Below, piece by piece: positions 17,012 to 26,359 of a stretch of DNA of 64,000 nt; position 1 is the first letter of the stretch; each line of letters begins with the position of its first letter. The notes under the pieces were generated by a model that did not search any database, had not been told where the DNA came from, and was given only the letters and a program-made list of their open reading frames with translations. The position numbers were made by a program, and so were the translations under genes. The DNA lies in contig OZ245829.1 in the NCBI GenBank assembly GCA_965228625.1, positions 1 through 64,000 of the forward strand, in the 5' to 3' direction. The DNA is from UBA2767 sp965228625. Lineage in GTDB: Bacteria; Pseudomonadota; Alphaproteobacteria; Rhizobiales; Methyloligellaceae.

Positions 17012-17500
17012 CTAACGGCTGTCGCGCTTCGCTTGGCCGCGGCGCTGAACAGCGAGAACGTGGCCCTTCTCCCGTCCCGCGGTGAGCCGCTCGACGGTCT
17101 TGCTGCGGGGCTTCGCGGCCATGCCTTTCGATGCCGTTTTCGTGGCGGGACGTTTCTTGCCTTTCTTGTTGGCGCGTTTCTTCTCGAGCGCCTTGAGCGC
17201 CGCCGCCTTGTGCAGTTCGCGGGCTTCCTTGACCTCAATTTCCAGCAAGCGTCGCTCGCACCGCCGCAGCGCCTCGCGAAAGATCTCCGCCTTGCGTTTC
17301 GAGAGTTCGCCCGACTGGCCCTTGCGGGCTTCGGAAATCGCGCGTTCGCGCGCCTTGTCGGAATGGCGGCGCAAGGTCGTGATCCGCTTGCGCAGTGTCG
17401 ACCGGTCCAGTTCGCGAAGCTCCTTGGAGAGCACATCCCGGACCAGGTCGAGCTCCCGCTCCGAGGTGTATTTGGCGATGCGGTTGAGAAGAGATGACAT
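17012..17500 (-). CDS. Basic coiled-coil hypothetical protein
   Basis: 162 residues. The first 100 are charged and strongly helical (LDLVRDVLSKELRELDRSTLRKRITTLRRH...), typical of a coiled coil; the rest is a Lys/Arg/Ala-rich tail with histone-H1-like AKPRS and KKGKKRPATK stretches. No enzyme motif. It could be a nucleoid or RNA-associated protein, but this is inference from composition only. Convergent with the sigma/anti-sigma operon. Confidence 0.55.
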   Translation of the reverse strand: MSSLLNRIAKYTSERELDLVRDVLSKELRELDRSTLRKRITTLRRHSDKARERAISEARKGQSGELSKRKAEIFREALRRCERRLLEIEVKEARELHKAAALKALEKKRANKKGKKRPATKTASKGMAAKPRSKTVERLTAGREKGHVLAVQRRGQAKRDSR

Positions 17501-17646
17501 GGGAGGAACACCTGAGGTTACGACTGTACGCCAAGCTAGCCCGTGCCTGTCCGGAACGCCAGAACTCAGCCCGAATAGAGGTCGTGTGCGGGGTTACGCT
17601 CCGCGAGCCGAAGCGGATTGATCACCCTCCCCGGTGTCCCGTTGGA

Positions 17647-19176
17647 CTATCCCCCCTCGCCGGCCAGCTCATCCTTCGCGCCGCGCCGCGCCACCATCAT
17701 CTCGCGGAAGGGAGCGATGAGACACAAGGCGGTGAGAATGAAGATTGCCAGTGTGATCGGGCGCTCCCAGACGAAGTTCCACCCGTCGGCGATTTCAAGT
17801 GCGCGGCGCAGGTTCTCTTCCATCAGCTTTCCAAGCACGAATCCGAGGATCAGGGGCGCCATCGGGTATCCGGTGAGACGTAGAATGATGGCGAGGACCG
17901 CAAAGATCACCATGAGGTGAATGTCGAAGGTGTTGAAGGAGACCAGATACACGCCGCACAGCGAGAAGAACATGATCAGCGGCACGAGAATCTGCTCGGG
18001 CAACGCCAAAAGCCGGGCGATGTACGGGATCAGCGGCAGGTTCAGGATCAACAGAACGATGTTGCCGATATACATCGACACGATCACCGCCCAGAACACG
18101 TCCGGCGCTTCGACGAACAGACGCGGACCCGGCTGCACGCCGTAGGAAATCAGTGCGCCGAGCATGACGGCGGTCGTGCCGGATCCCGGAATACCGAGGG
18201 TGAGCAGCGGAACGAAAGACCCCGAGCAGGCGGCGTTGTTTGCCGTCTCCGGCGCCGCAAGGCCGCGGATCGATCCCTTGCCGAATTTTTCCTTGTCCTT
18301 GCCCTTCGCAAGGTTGCGCTCCATGCCGTAGGCGAGAAACGAGGCGATGGTCGCGCCGGCACCCGGCAGCACGCCGATGAAGAAGCCGAGAATGGACGAG
18401 CGGCCGATGGTCGGCACCATTTCCTTCACTTCGCCCTTGGACACCTTCATGGACCCCAGATTGCCCCGTGCGGCTTCCTGAGCCTTTGCGTCCGTCGTGT
18501 CCTTCTTGAGGACCGTCATGATGGCTTCGGAAAGCGCGAACGTCGCCATCGCCAGAAGCAGGAAGCTGATGCCGTCGAGCAGGTCGACCATGCCGAACGT
18601 GTAGCGCGTGATATCCGAGGCGGCGTCCTGTCCGACGGTCGCCAACCCCAGCCCGAAGCACGTCATGAGCATCGCCTTGAGGAATTGCCCCCTCCCCGCA
18701 AAGGCGGAGACGGCGGTCAGTCCCAGCACCATCAGCGCGAAGTACTCGGCCGACTGGAAGCTGAGAGACACGGCGGCCAGCGCCGGCGCGGCAAGCAGCA
18801 GAAAGACTGCAGCAATGGTTCCGCCGGAGAACGAGGCGTAGGCGGCGATGGCCAGGGCCTTGCCCGCCATACCCTGGCGCGCCATGGGGTATCCGTCGAA
18901 GGAGGTGGCGACGGTCCCGGCCACGCCGGGGGCGTTGAGCAGGATCGAGGAGGTCGATCCGCCGAAGATCGCCCCGTAATACACGCCCGCCATCAGGATC
19001 ATGCCCGATGCCGGGTCGAACCCGTAGGTGACGGGGATCATCAGCGCGATCGCCGAGATCGGCCCGAGGCCGGGAAGCATGCCGATGAACGTCCCGGCGA
19101 AACAGCCGACGAACACCATCATCAGATTGACCGGCTGGATGACCGTTGTCAGGCCTGTGAGAATACCTTCGAGCAT
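17647..19176 (-). CDS. tctA: TTT transporter large membrane subunit TctA (system 1)
   Basis: 509 residues from ATG 19176, two bases after the tctB stop codon; an in-frame GTG at 19197 would overlap tctB. About 12 transmembrane helices. Family hallmarks are the N-terminal GMLPGLGPISAIALMIPVTYG-type segment and its internal repeat GVLPGAGATIASFLAYG, plus GIPGSGTTAVMLGALISYG. With TctB and the periplasmic TctC it forms a secondary, ion-driven uptake system for carboxylates. Last gene of the tctC-tctB-tctA operon. Confidence 0.95.
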   Translation of the reverse strand: MLEGILTGLTTVIQPVNLMMVFVGCFAGTFIGMLPGLGPISAIALMIPVTYGFDPASGMILMAGVYYGAIFGGSTSSILLNAPGVAGTVATSFDGYPMARQGMAGKALAIAAYASFSGGTIAAVFLLLAAPALAAVSLSFQSAEYFALMVLGLTAVSAFAGRGQFLKAMLMTCFGLGLATVGQDAASDITRYTFGMVDLLDGISFLLLAMATFALSEAIMTVLKKDTTDAKAQEAARGNLGSMKVSKGEVKEMVPTIGRSSILGFFIGVLPGAGATIASFLAYGMERNLAKGKDKEKFGKGSIRGLAAPETANNAACSGSFVPLLTLGIPGSGTTAVMLGALISYGVQPGPRLFVEAPDVFWAVIVSMYIGNIVLLILNLPLIPYIARLLALPEQILVPLIMFFSLCGVYLVSFNTFDIHLMVIFAVLAIILRLTGYPMAPLILGFVLGKLMEENLRRALEIADGWNFVWERPITLAIFILTALCLIAPFREMMVARRGAKDELAGEGG

Positions 19177-19178
19177 GG

Positions 19179-19643
19179 TTATTTGACCCCCACCCACTCC
19201 AGGAACGGATCGGCGATGTAGATGCCAAGCAGGCCGTCGAGGATGAATTCAAATCCCGCCGCGATCGGAACCGAGGCGAGCAGCAGCAACCAGATCCGCC
19301 GTTCGCCAAGGAGCAGGAAACCGCCGATCAGGAATACGGATGTGGAGATCAGAAAGCCGACGGACTTGATGGTCAGTCCGTAGAAAATCATGAGGACGCA
19401 GAGTGCCGCGGGCCGCAGCCAGTCCATGGTCTTCCAGGACGCGAAGCCTTCGTCGTCCTTGCCCGGCATCACCATGATGAGAAACGCAAACAAGATCGCC
19501 GCCAGACCAATGGCCTTCGGGAAGGTCTGGGCGTTGATGAAGTCTTCCTCCGAGCCCGGATAGAGTTCGATCTGATACGCCGACAGGAAATATCCCAGCG
19601 ATATCACCAGAAGTACGAATCCGGATACGCGGTCCTTGGTCAT
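19179..19643 (-). CDS. tctB: TTT transporter small membrane subunit TctB (system 1)
   Basis: 154 residues with four predicted helices (about 8-25, 40-58, 72-105 split in two, 115-140), the usual size and topology for TctB. Strong RBS GGGAGGAAG. It lies between tctC and tctA and is required with TctA for the membrane part of the transporter. Confidence 0.9.
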   Translation of the reverse strand: MTKDRVSGFVLLVISLGYFLSAYQIELYPGSEEDFINAQTFPKAIGLAAILFAFLIMVMPGKDDEGFASWKTMDWLRPAALCVLMIFYGLTIKSVGFLISTSVFLIGGFLLLGERRIWLLLLASVPIAAGFEFILDGLLGIYIADPFLEWVGVK

Positions 19644-19730
19644 GGCGTCTTCCTCCCCGCTGATCCGGTCCGCGGCGCCCCCTCGCCGCGGACCGTATTT
19701 GTCACCGCAGTGCGGTGGTGGACATCTGTG

Positions 19731-20711
19731 CTAGCGGACGGTTTTCACGCCCAGCTTCGTCAGGAGGTCCTTCATGAGCTTTTCCTGGTCTTCCAGGAAG
19801 GTGGCGAACTCGGCGCGCGGCCGGTAGATGTTCACCCAGCCGTTGCGCTTGCGGACTTCTTCCCACTCCGGGGTGCCCTGAACGTCGCCGAGGATCTTGG
19901 CGTACTTGTCCGCGGTCGCGTCATCGAGACCGGGTGCACCGAAGAATCCGCGCCAGTTGACGAATTCGGCGCCCTCGCCGCATGGCGGGATGTTCTCGAC
20001 CGGCTCTTTGGCGGTCACGCACAGGATCTTCACCTGCCCTGCGCGCGCCTGTTCGAGAGCTTCGCCGAGACCGGTCGAAAGAAGCTGTGTCTCGCCCGAC
20101 AGCAGACCGGCCATGGCCTTGCCGCCTGCGTCATACGAGATGTACCGGACTTTGGCCGGGTCGGCGCCGTGCGCCTGGAACGCCTGCGATGCGACCAGGT
20201 GATCCATGCCGCCTTTCACGGAACCGCCCGCGACCTTCACCTTGCGCGGGTTCTCCTTGTAGGCCTTCAGAACGTCATCAAAGGACTTGTAGGGCGAGTC
20301 CGCAGGAACGACAAAGGCACCGTAGTCGCCGATGATGCCGGCAATCGGTGTCAGGTCGCGGAAGGATTGCGGAAAGCGGCCGCGCAATGACCGCAGCACG
20401 ATCGGCGTGGAATTGACCATAAGGGTCGCGCCCTGCCGGTCGGCGGTCTCGATAATGTGGGCGATTGCCTTGCCGCCGCCGCCGCCCGACATGTTCTCGT
20501 AGGACGAGGATTTGACCTTGCCGGCTTTCGTCAGGGCTTCGCCGGTTCCGCGCGCGGTTCCGTCCCAGCCACCGCCGGGACCACCGGGAATCAGGAAGTG
20601 GAGCTTCTCGACATCTGCGGCGTGGGTCTGCGCCGGCGCAAAAGCCGTCACAGCCAATGCGGCAATGGACGCTGCCGCGACGTTTCTAAGGAATTTGTGG
20701 ATCGGTATCAT
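19731..20711 (-). CDS. tctC: TTT periplasmic substrate-binding protein TctC (system 1)
   Basis: 326 residues from ATG 20711, supported by GGAGAAGG four bases upstream and a signal peptide (THAA cleavage near residue 32). The mature protein shows the Bug/TctC fold: PGGPGGGWDGTARGTGEALTKAG near the binding site, a duplicated Rossmann-like body and a DLTPIAGIIGDYGAFVV segment. The unusually Gly-rich ligand loop (SGGGGGKAIAH) is typical of tricarboxylate-binding members. It captures a carboxylate, probably citrate or a related acid, and delivers it to TctAB. Confidence 0.93.
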   Translation of the reverse strand: MIPIHKFLRNVAAASIAALAVTAFAPAQTHAADVEKLHFLIPGGPGGGWDGTARGTGEALTKAGKVKSSSYENMSGGGGGKAIAHIIETADRQGATLMVNSTPIVLRSLRGRFPQSFRDLTPIAGIIGDYGAFVVPADSPYKSFDDVLKAYKENPRKVKVAGGSVKGGMDHLVASQAFQAHGADPAKVRYISYDAGGKAMAGLLSGETQLLSTGLGEALEQARAGQVKILCVTAKEPVENIPPCGEGAEFVNWRGFFGAPGLDDATADKYAKILGDVQGTPEWEEVRKRNGWVNIYRPRAEFATFLEDQEKLMKDLLTKLGVKTVR

Positions 20712-20912
20712 CTTGCCTTCTCCATGAGCGAATTCGCGACGTGCTGCCGCCAGGAGGCAAAGACAAGATTGGATATGAGCGTTCGTCAGCCCGACGCATG
20801 GCCTTCCTCCCAGCCGCACCGCGAGTGTTTTTGTTGTTCACTTTGTTCGCAGTTTGCACAGCAGTTAGGCAGAATAGCCGCTCAAGCTGTCACGAGCCTG
20901 TCGTGGCGGGCG

Positions 20913-21998
20913 TCAGCGTCCGCCAAGAGCGCGGTTCCAGCTGTGGAGAAGTTTGCGCCGCTTGATCCGGTCGAGATAGACCAGCAGTCCCGGGCCGATG
21001 CGGATCGGGCGCAGACGGGCTCCAAGCTGCCGGCGCATTGCCGCCGCTGTGTTCGGTCCCGTGACGGCGGAGCTGAGCGCGCTCATGTGCATTTTCTCCG
21101 CGAGGACCCTCTGGCCGTCTGCGGAGAGGATGAAGGACAGGAACCGTGCGCCACCTTCCGGGTTGGCGGATAACTTCGGGATGAGCGCGATGCGCGACAT
21201 GACGATCGTGTAGTCCTCAAGCAGGGCGATTCCCAAATCGGGATGTTGTGCCGCATGAGCCATTGCGTACGACCCGACGAGGTTGTAGCCGAGCACGAAT
21301 TTGCCGGTAGAGACGTGATCGATGATGGCATTCGAGCTCGAATAGAGCTTCACGCCGTTTTCACCGAACAGGCGAACGAGCCGCCAAATGGACTCAGAGT
21401 GCTGAGCGTCGCGGGCAAGCAAGAGCAGACCAAACCCGCTGCGCTCGACATCGTACGTGGCCACGCGTCCAAAGATCTCTGGATCACGTTTCTCCAGAAA
21501 TGTCATGAGTTCCGCTCGTGTCTTCGGTGGTTCGATGTCGCGAAAGGACGGCTTGTGATAAACCATCACCGCAGGCTCGAACGAGATGCCGAAAGCCTCG
21601 TCGCGCCAGACGGACCATAACGGCAGCTCGGTCCTGCCGCTCACCGGAAACGATTGCGCGTATCCGTCATTTGCAAGCTTCATCTGCAGGTCCATCGCCG
21701 AACTGATGGCCAGGTCCGCGGTCGGCTTTCGCTCGTCCGATTCCCTCAGGATGCGTTCGAACAGGTCGACGGTCTGCAGGTCATGGTAGATGACTTCCGT
21801 GGCGGGATGTGCGGCCTGGAAAGCGACGATCAGAGGGCGCGCAACCTCGATATCGATCGAGCTGTAGATGACCACGGGCCGCGTATCACCGTCTTCCCTG
21901 CCCCCTGCTTCCACGGACGGAAAGCGGAATTCCTCCGCGTGGGCGGAAAACGCCATGATGAGCGTCAGGATGATGATGGCGCGCAGATGAGCTAACAT
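20913..21998 (-). CDS. Orphan ABC-type extracellular solute-binding protein, possible sensor partner of TctDE
   Basis: 361 residues: signal peptide (1-21, AHA cleavage) and a type-2 periplasmic binding fold of the Fe(III)/2-aminoethylphosphonate (AfuA/FbpA-like) class; VVIYSSIDIEVARPLIVAF near residue 42 is the first strand-helix unit. No ABC permease or ATPase accompanies it. It is 201 bases downstream of tctC on the same strand and its 5' end is only 84 bases from divergent tctD. That placement suggests a ligand-binding accessory of the TctDE sensor rather than a transporter part; this is inference. Confidence 0.72.
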   Translation of the reverse strand: MLAHLRAIIILTLIMAFSAHAEEFRFPSVEAGGREDGDTRPVVIYSSIDIEVARPLIVAFQAAHPATEVIYHDLQTVDLFERILRESDERKPTADLAISSAMDLQMKLANDGYAQSFPVSGRTELPLWSVWRDEAFGISFEPAVMVYHKPSFRDIEPPKTRAELMTFLEKRDPEIFGRVATYDVERSGFGLLLLARDAQHSESIWRLVRLFGENGVKLYSSSNAIIDHVSTGKFVLGYNLVGSYAMAHAAQHPDLGIALLEDYTIVMSRIALIPKLSANPEGGARFLSFILSADGQRVLAEKMHMSALSSAVTGPNTAAAMRRQLGARLRPIRIGPGLLVYLDRIKRRKLLHSWNRALGGR

Positions 21999-22082
21999 GT
22001 CGACAAGACTACAGACCCCGACGCCCCGATGAAAGCCACGGGCAACGGGGCCGGGCGGTGCTTTGGGAGGGGCGCCCAGACC

Positions 22083-22748
22083 ATGCGCGTTCTGGTCGTC
22101 GAAGATACGAGAAGCCTTGCGCAGGCCATTTCCAAGGCTCTGCGCGGATGGGATTATGCGGTTGACGTGGTGGATTGTGGCGGCGATGCCGAGGTTGCTG
22201 CTTTGGCTTTCCCCTATGACGCAATCGTCCTGGACCTCAATCTGCCGGATATGGACGGGCTCGAAGTGCTGGCGCGCATCCGCGAGCGTGGCAGCGAACT
22301 TCCGGTCCTGATCCTAACCGCGCGCGACACGCTCGACGAACGGGTCAACGGGCTCGACCTCGGCGCCGACGACTATCTGACGAAGCCATTCGAGATCACC
22401 GAACTCGAGGCGCGCCTCCGCGCCATCATACGGCGCAGCCATGGCCGAAAGCACGCGATACTCCATGCAGGAAAAATCGCGTTTCATACCGTGCACAGGT
22501 CGGTTGAGATCGACGCAAAACCCGTAAAGTTGCCGCGCCGGGAGCTTCTTCTACTGGAGGTGCTGCTGTACCGGACCGGTCAGATCGTTTCCAAGGATCA
22601 GCTCGCCGAGAGCGTCACCGAGTTCGACGGCGAACTGAGTGGCAGCGCCATCGAACTCTACATCAGTCGGTTGCGGAAGCGCCTTGGTCCCGCCGGGCTG
22701 GCGATCCGGGCGGTGCGCGGTCTCGGCTACGTCCTGGAGGAAACATGA
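22083..22748 (+). CDS. tctD: OmpR-type response regulator TctD
   Basis: 221 residues from ATG 22083; an upstream in-frame ATG at 22029 would add an 18-residue tail absent from such proteins. Receiver domain: acidic pair Glu7-Asp8, phosphoacceptor Asp51 in VLDLNLPDMDG, and LTKPFE. The winged-helix effector domain occupies about 125-220 with the usual SxxxELYISRLRKRL recognition region. Stop overlaps the kinase start by four bases. Expected to activate the tctCBA operon in response to its carboxylate. Confidence 0.93.
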   Translation: MRVLVVEDTRSLAQAISKALRGWDYAVDVVDCGGDAEVAALAFPYDAIVLDLNLPDMDGLEVLARIRERGSELPVLILTARDTLDERVNGLDLGADDYLTKPFEITELEARLRAIIRRSHGRKHAILHAGKIAFHTVHRSVEIDAKPVKLPRRELLLLEVLLYRTGQIVSKDQLAESVTEFDGELSGSAIELYISRLRKRLGPAGLAIRAVRGLGYVLEET

Positions 22749-24136
22749 AGGCGCGGCCGGCGTCGCTCAAGCGCCGTCTTGTCTCGTGGCTGGCGGCGCC
22801 TCTGGTCGGACTGTCGGTACTGATCCTCGTCCACGTTTATCTCTCCGCGCAGCAGATGGCGGATCGAGTCTACGATCGCGTATTGCGCGGATCAGGGCTC
22901 GCCATTGCCGAGCGCGTGGTTGTGACCGATGACGGCCAGATCGATGTGGATCTCCCTTATGTCGCGCTGGAGATGCTGACTTCCGCCGCGCAGGATCGCG
23001 TCTACTACCGGGTCGACAGCAACGGCACACTGATCACCGGTTACGACGATCTTCCCACGTCACCGGCGAGCCGGGGCCTGCCGCCCGGCCAATCGACCGT
23101 TTACGACGCCACCTATAGGGATGCGCCAATCCGGGTAATTGCACTCGCCGGCGCATCGACCAGCGCACAGAAGTCGATACCGTTCACGGTCTATGTGGCC
23201 GAGACCACGCAGGCACGCCAAAACCTCGTCCTGCAGATGCTCCTCTCTTCGGCTGGGTGGCTCGGCGCCACGATCGTGGCCGCGCTGCTCATCGTCTGGC
23301 TGGGTGTCAATTGGGGACTACGCCCGCTCGCTAGGCTCGAAGGTGCGCTGGGCCGGCGAAATCCGGATGATCTGCGCTCGATCCGTCACGACGTCCCGCG
23401 AGAAGTTGAGCGTCTTGTCGGCGCCATCAACAGCCTGATGGCGCGTCTCGCGGCGGCACTGGACTCGCAGAAGCGCTTCACGGGCAATGCCAGCCATCAA
23501 TTGCGCACGCCGCTCTCGGTCGTGAAAGCGCAGCTTGAACTCGCGATGCGCGAGAAGAACCCGAAACAGATGCGCCGGGCCATTGAGGAGGCGCAACGCG
23601 CCACGCGGCACAGCGAGCGGCTGGTCGAACAGTTGCTGCTCCTTGCGAGAGTCGATGCCGAAAGCGCTGCCGAGGGCCGGTTCGAGAGTTTTGATCTTGT
23701 AGACCTCGCGCGGGAGACCGCGACCGAGTTTGCCGGCGCGTCACCGAAACGCAAACTCGATCTCGGGTTCGAGGCCGATGACGCGCCGGTCATGGTGTTC
23801 GGTCACCGCGCATTGCTCGCAGAGGCTCTGAAGAACCTGATCCAGAACGCCATGACCTATTGCCCCGACGGAGCCCGCATTACGGTCCGCGCGCGAAAGG
23901 CCGGTCAGGACGCGGTTCTCGAGGTGGAAGACGACGGTCCGGGCATTCCGGAGGATCGACGCGAGGAGATAAGCGAACGGTTCGTGCGGCTCAATGAGCA
24001 TGACGCGGACGGGTCCGGCCTCGGGCTGGCAATCGTCGGTGAAGTGGCGGCGTTGCATGGCGGTCGGCTTGAACTCGCCGACGGTGCCGGTGGAAAGGGG
24101 CTGACCGCCCGAATTCTGATCCCGATCGAGGGATGA
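22745..24136 (+). CDS. tctE: Sensor histidine kinase TctE
   Basis: 463 residues. Two transmembrane helices (about 13-33 and 160-185) flank a roughly 125-residue periplasmic sensor domain of the 2CSK-N type seen in TctE. After a HAMP-like region comes the dimerisation domain with phospho-His251 in GNASHQLRTPLS, then a HATPase domain with N box NLIQNAMTY, G1 DDGPGIP and G2 GSGLGLAIV. Co-transcribed with tctD. The ligand may be detected directly or through the neighbouring binding protein. Confidence 0.94.
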   Translation: MKARPASLKRRLVSWLAAPLVGLSVLILVHVYLSAQQMADRVYDRVLRGSGLAIAERVVVTDDGQIDVDLPYVALEMLTSAAQDRVYYRVDSNGTLITGYDDLPTSPASRGLPPGQSTVYDATYRDAPIRVIALAGASTSAQKSIPFTVYVAETTQARQNLVLQMLLSSAGWLGATIVAALLIVWLGVNWGLRPLARLEGALGRRNPDDLRSIRHDVPREVERLVGAINSLMARLAAALDSQKRFTGNASHQLRTPLSVVKAQLELAMREKNPKQMRRAIEEAQRATRHSERLVEQLLLLARVDAESAAEGRFESFDLVDLARETATEFAGASPKRKLDLGFEADDAPVMVFGHRALLAEALKNLIQNAMTYCPDGARITVRARKAGQDAVLEVEDDGPGIPEDRREEISERFVRLNEHDADGSGLGLAIVGEVAALHGGRLELADGAGGKGLTARILIPIEG

Positions 24137-24159
24137 CAGGGCAGCCGTCGGTCGTCCCG

Positions 24160-25386
24160 TCAGAGCGCAACGAAGAAGCGGATGATGAAGGCGTTGGCGA
24201 GATCGACAAAAAAGGCCGAGACGAGCGGCAGCAGGATGAACGCCAGGGGCGCGGGGCCGTAGCGTTTCGTCACGGACGACATGTTGGCGATCGCCGTCGG
24301 TGTGGCACCCAGGCTGAACCCGGCGAAGCCGGCGCTCAGCACGGCAGCCGTATAGTCGCGTCCCATTGCCGGGAAGACCACGAACAGAATGAACACGACG
24401 GTGGCCAGCACCTGCAGCATGAGTACGCCGAGCAACGGCCCGCCGAGACCTGCAAGCGTCCAGAGCTGCATGCTCATCAGCGACATGGCGAGAAACACCG
24501 ACAGCGTGTAATCCGATATCAACGCAAGGGAGCGCGAGCGCGCCGGCCATGGAAGGCGCGGAAAAAGCACCGGAATCGTGTTGGACATGATGATGCCTAC
24601 GAGAAGGCAGCTCACGAAAAGCGGAAGCTTCAAACCGGTTGCGCTGATCGCTTCATTGGCAAAATAGCCGATGATGATCGCGATGTTCACCGCCAGAAAC
24701 GAACGCATCAGGTTGATGTGATTGATGCCCTCCCGTGCACCTTCCTTTTCCTCGTAAGGCAGCCCGACGACGGGGCCGTCCGACTCCGACGGTTCCAGCT
24801 TGCCGCGATCGATCAGATACTTGGCGATGGGCCCGCCGATGAGCGCTGCAAACACGAGGCCGAGCGTGGCCGAGGCGATGCCGATCTCCTCGGCCGCGGC
24901 AAATCCGGTCTCGGCCTTGATAGTCGGTCCCCAGGCAATCGCTGTGCCGTGACCACCGATCAGGGAGGCCGAGCCGAGCAGAACGCTGACGGGTCTGGGC
25001 AGGTCGAACAGAATGGTGCCGATCAGGCCGGTCGTGTTCTGGAGCAGCATGAATCCGATGGTGAGAGCCAGGAGAATGAGGATGGCGCGTCCCCCGGCAA
25101 TCAGATCGGCCATGCGGGCGTTCAGCCCGATGGTGGTGAAGAACATAACGAGCAATTCGTCACGGGTGTCGAGGTCGAAGGTGAGTTCCAGTCCCGCCCA
25201 TGCGAACAGGGCCCAGGTCACAAGCGCAACAGTCAGCCCGCCGGACACCGGTTCGGGAATGTTGTAGTTGCGCAGGAAGGCGACGTGCCTGGTGAGGAAC
25301 GCACCGAGAAAGAACACGATGAGGCCGAGCGTGACCGACAGGAAATCCGGCACCTCGAACGTCTTGACTGCGACTTCGCCCATCAT
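24160..25386 (-). CDS. gltS: Sodium/glutamate symporter GltS
   Basis: 408 residues from ATG 25386, which has a GGGGGG Shine-Dalgarno three bases upstream (a longer frame starts at 25410). About 10-12 helices. Two inverted halves with family motifs: FFTTIGLNARMADLIAGG and SASLIGGHGTAIAWGPTI near residue 147, and GFAGFSLGATPTAIANM near the C terminus. Imports glutamate with Na+. Convergent with tctE (23-base gap). Confidence 0.93.
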   Translation of the reverse strand: MMGEVAVKTFEVPDFLSVTLGLIVFFLGAFLTRHVAFLRNYNIPEPVSGGLTVALVTWALFAWAGLELTFDLDTRDELLVMFFTTIGLNARMADLIAGGRAILILLALTIGFMLLQNTTGLIGTILFDLPRPVSVLLGSASLIGGHGTAIAWGPTIKAETGFAAAEEIGIASATLGLVFAALIGGPIAKYLIDRGKLEPSESDGPVVGLPYEEKEGAREGINHINLMRSFLAVNIAIIIGYFANEAISATGLKLPLFVSCLLVGIIMSNTIPVLFPRLPWPARSRSLALISDYTLSVFLAMSLMSMQLWTLAGLGGPLLGVLMLQVLATVVFILFVVFPAMGRDYTAAVLSAGFAGFSLGATPTAIANMSSVTKRYGPAPLAFILLPLVSAFFVDLANAFIIRFFVAL

Positions 25387-25482
25387 CTGCCCCCCGAAGA
25401 CGGCGGCCATCCGCGTCCGCGAACGCCGCGTCGATCGCCTCCTCTCCTGATCTTAGCGACCGCGGGATGCTGAGGCGAGAGG

Positions 25483-26259
25483 TCAGGCTCGTGCCACGGA
25501 CAGGTAGGGACAGGTTGGATCGATAAACGTGCCGGCAAAGGCCGCTTCGAGCTTCACCAGCGCGTCGGAATCCGGCACCGCTCCGTGCATGACCTCATGG
25601 ACATCTTTCGGATCGCCGACGCCCGACCCGACGATCAGTCCGGCTTTCGCGGCGGCATGGATCATCAGGCCTTCTTCTTCGCGAGCCTTCGAACACCCGA
25701 TGCACCACATGGCGTAATCGAGCGCCAATGCGCGAAATTCCGCACCGGGAGAAAACTCGGCGAATTGGACCCGGCGGCGCGCGGTCAGGCCGAGACGTTC
25801 GGCAACGCGCACCGAGTTTGTATTGAGTTGCTCGAAGATGATCGCGCACAGGCTTTGCTCGTCGGTTGAGCGGAAAAAGTCGTCGATCGCGGCGCGGCCG
25901 GCTTCGGTCGCCACGCCTTTGCCCCAGAAGTCGCGCCGAATGCCATATAGGATCTCAGGCTCGCCCTGTGATCCATCATATCCGGCGACGCCGCACCACC
26001 CGATAACCTCGCCTGGGGGTCCGAGCGCGGGGTCCTTGATCACGACCGCGCGTACGCCGTAGCCCGCGTCCCAATAGCTGTTGAACCAGTCGATGCGGCG
26101 CTCTGCTGCCGCGCGGCATTTCTCGGGCGTTGAAGAGTCACTCATGATGCAGATCGCGACATAGGGGTCGCTCAGAATCCGCTCCATGGCGTCCGAGTCG
26201 TCGCCCGTCCAGCGGCGCAGATGAAGCCGCGATGTGTGAATGTCGGAACCGGCTGCCAT
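25483..26259 (-). CDS. GNAT acetyltransferase with a C-terminal extension
   Basis: 258 residues. Residues 8-180 are a RimJ/RimL-type GNAT fold: TSRLHLRRWTGDDSDAM start, then the acetyl-CoA loop region RRDFWGKGVATEAGRAAI near 110 and NTNSVRVAERLGL near 148. The remaining 80 residues (AAAKAGLIVGSGVGDPKDVHEVM...) are not part of the GNAT fold and I do not recognise them. RBS AAGGGG. It follows the SDR gene by 100 bases on the same strand and may be the third gene of that operon. Acceptor substrate unknown. Confidence 0.8.
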   Translation of the reverse strand: MAAGSDIHTSRLHLRRWTGDDSDAMERILSDPYVAICIMSDSSTPEKCRAAAERRIDWFNSYWDAGYGVRAVVIKDPALGPPGEVIGWCGVAGYDGSQGEPEILYGIRRDFWGKGVATEAGRAAIDDFFRSTDEQSLCAIIFEQLNTNSVRVAERLGLTARRRVQFAEFSPGAEFRALALDYAMWCIGCSKAREEEGLMIHAAAKAGLIVGSGVGDPKDVHEVMHGAVPDSDALVKLEAAFAGTFIDPTCPYLSVARA

Positions 26260-26359
26260 CGTCGCACCCCTTGAGCGTTGTCGCGCGGTACGTTGCGCAA
26301 GGACGTTAAATGGTGCGGCTGGGCGGCGCTTTCAATCGTCACCGATGGTTTTGGCAGCC

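Noticed and set aside
17917..19221. 434-codon plus-strand frame opposite tctA
   Set aside because: His/Arg/Asp-rich translation typical of the complement of a membrane protein gene.
24133..25473. 446-codon plus-strand frame opposite gltS
   Set aside because: Same reason: charged low-complexity shadow of a membrane protein gene.
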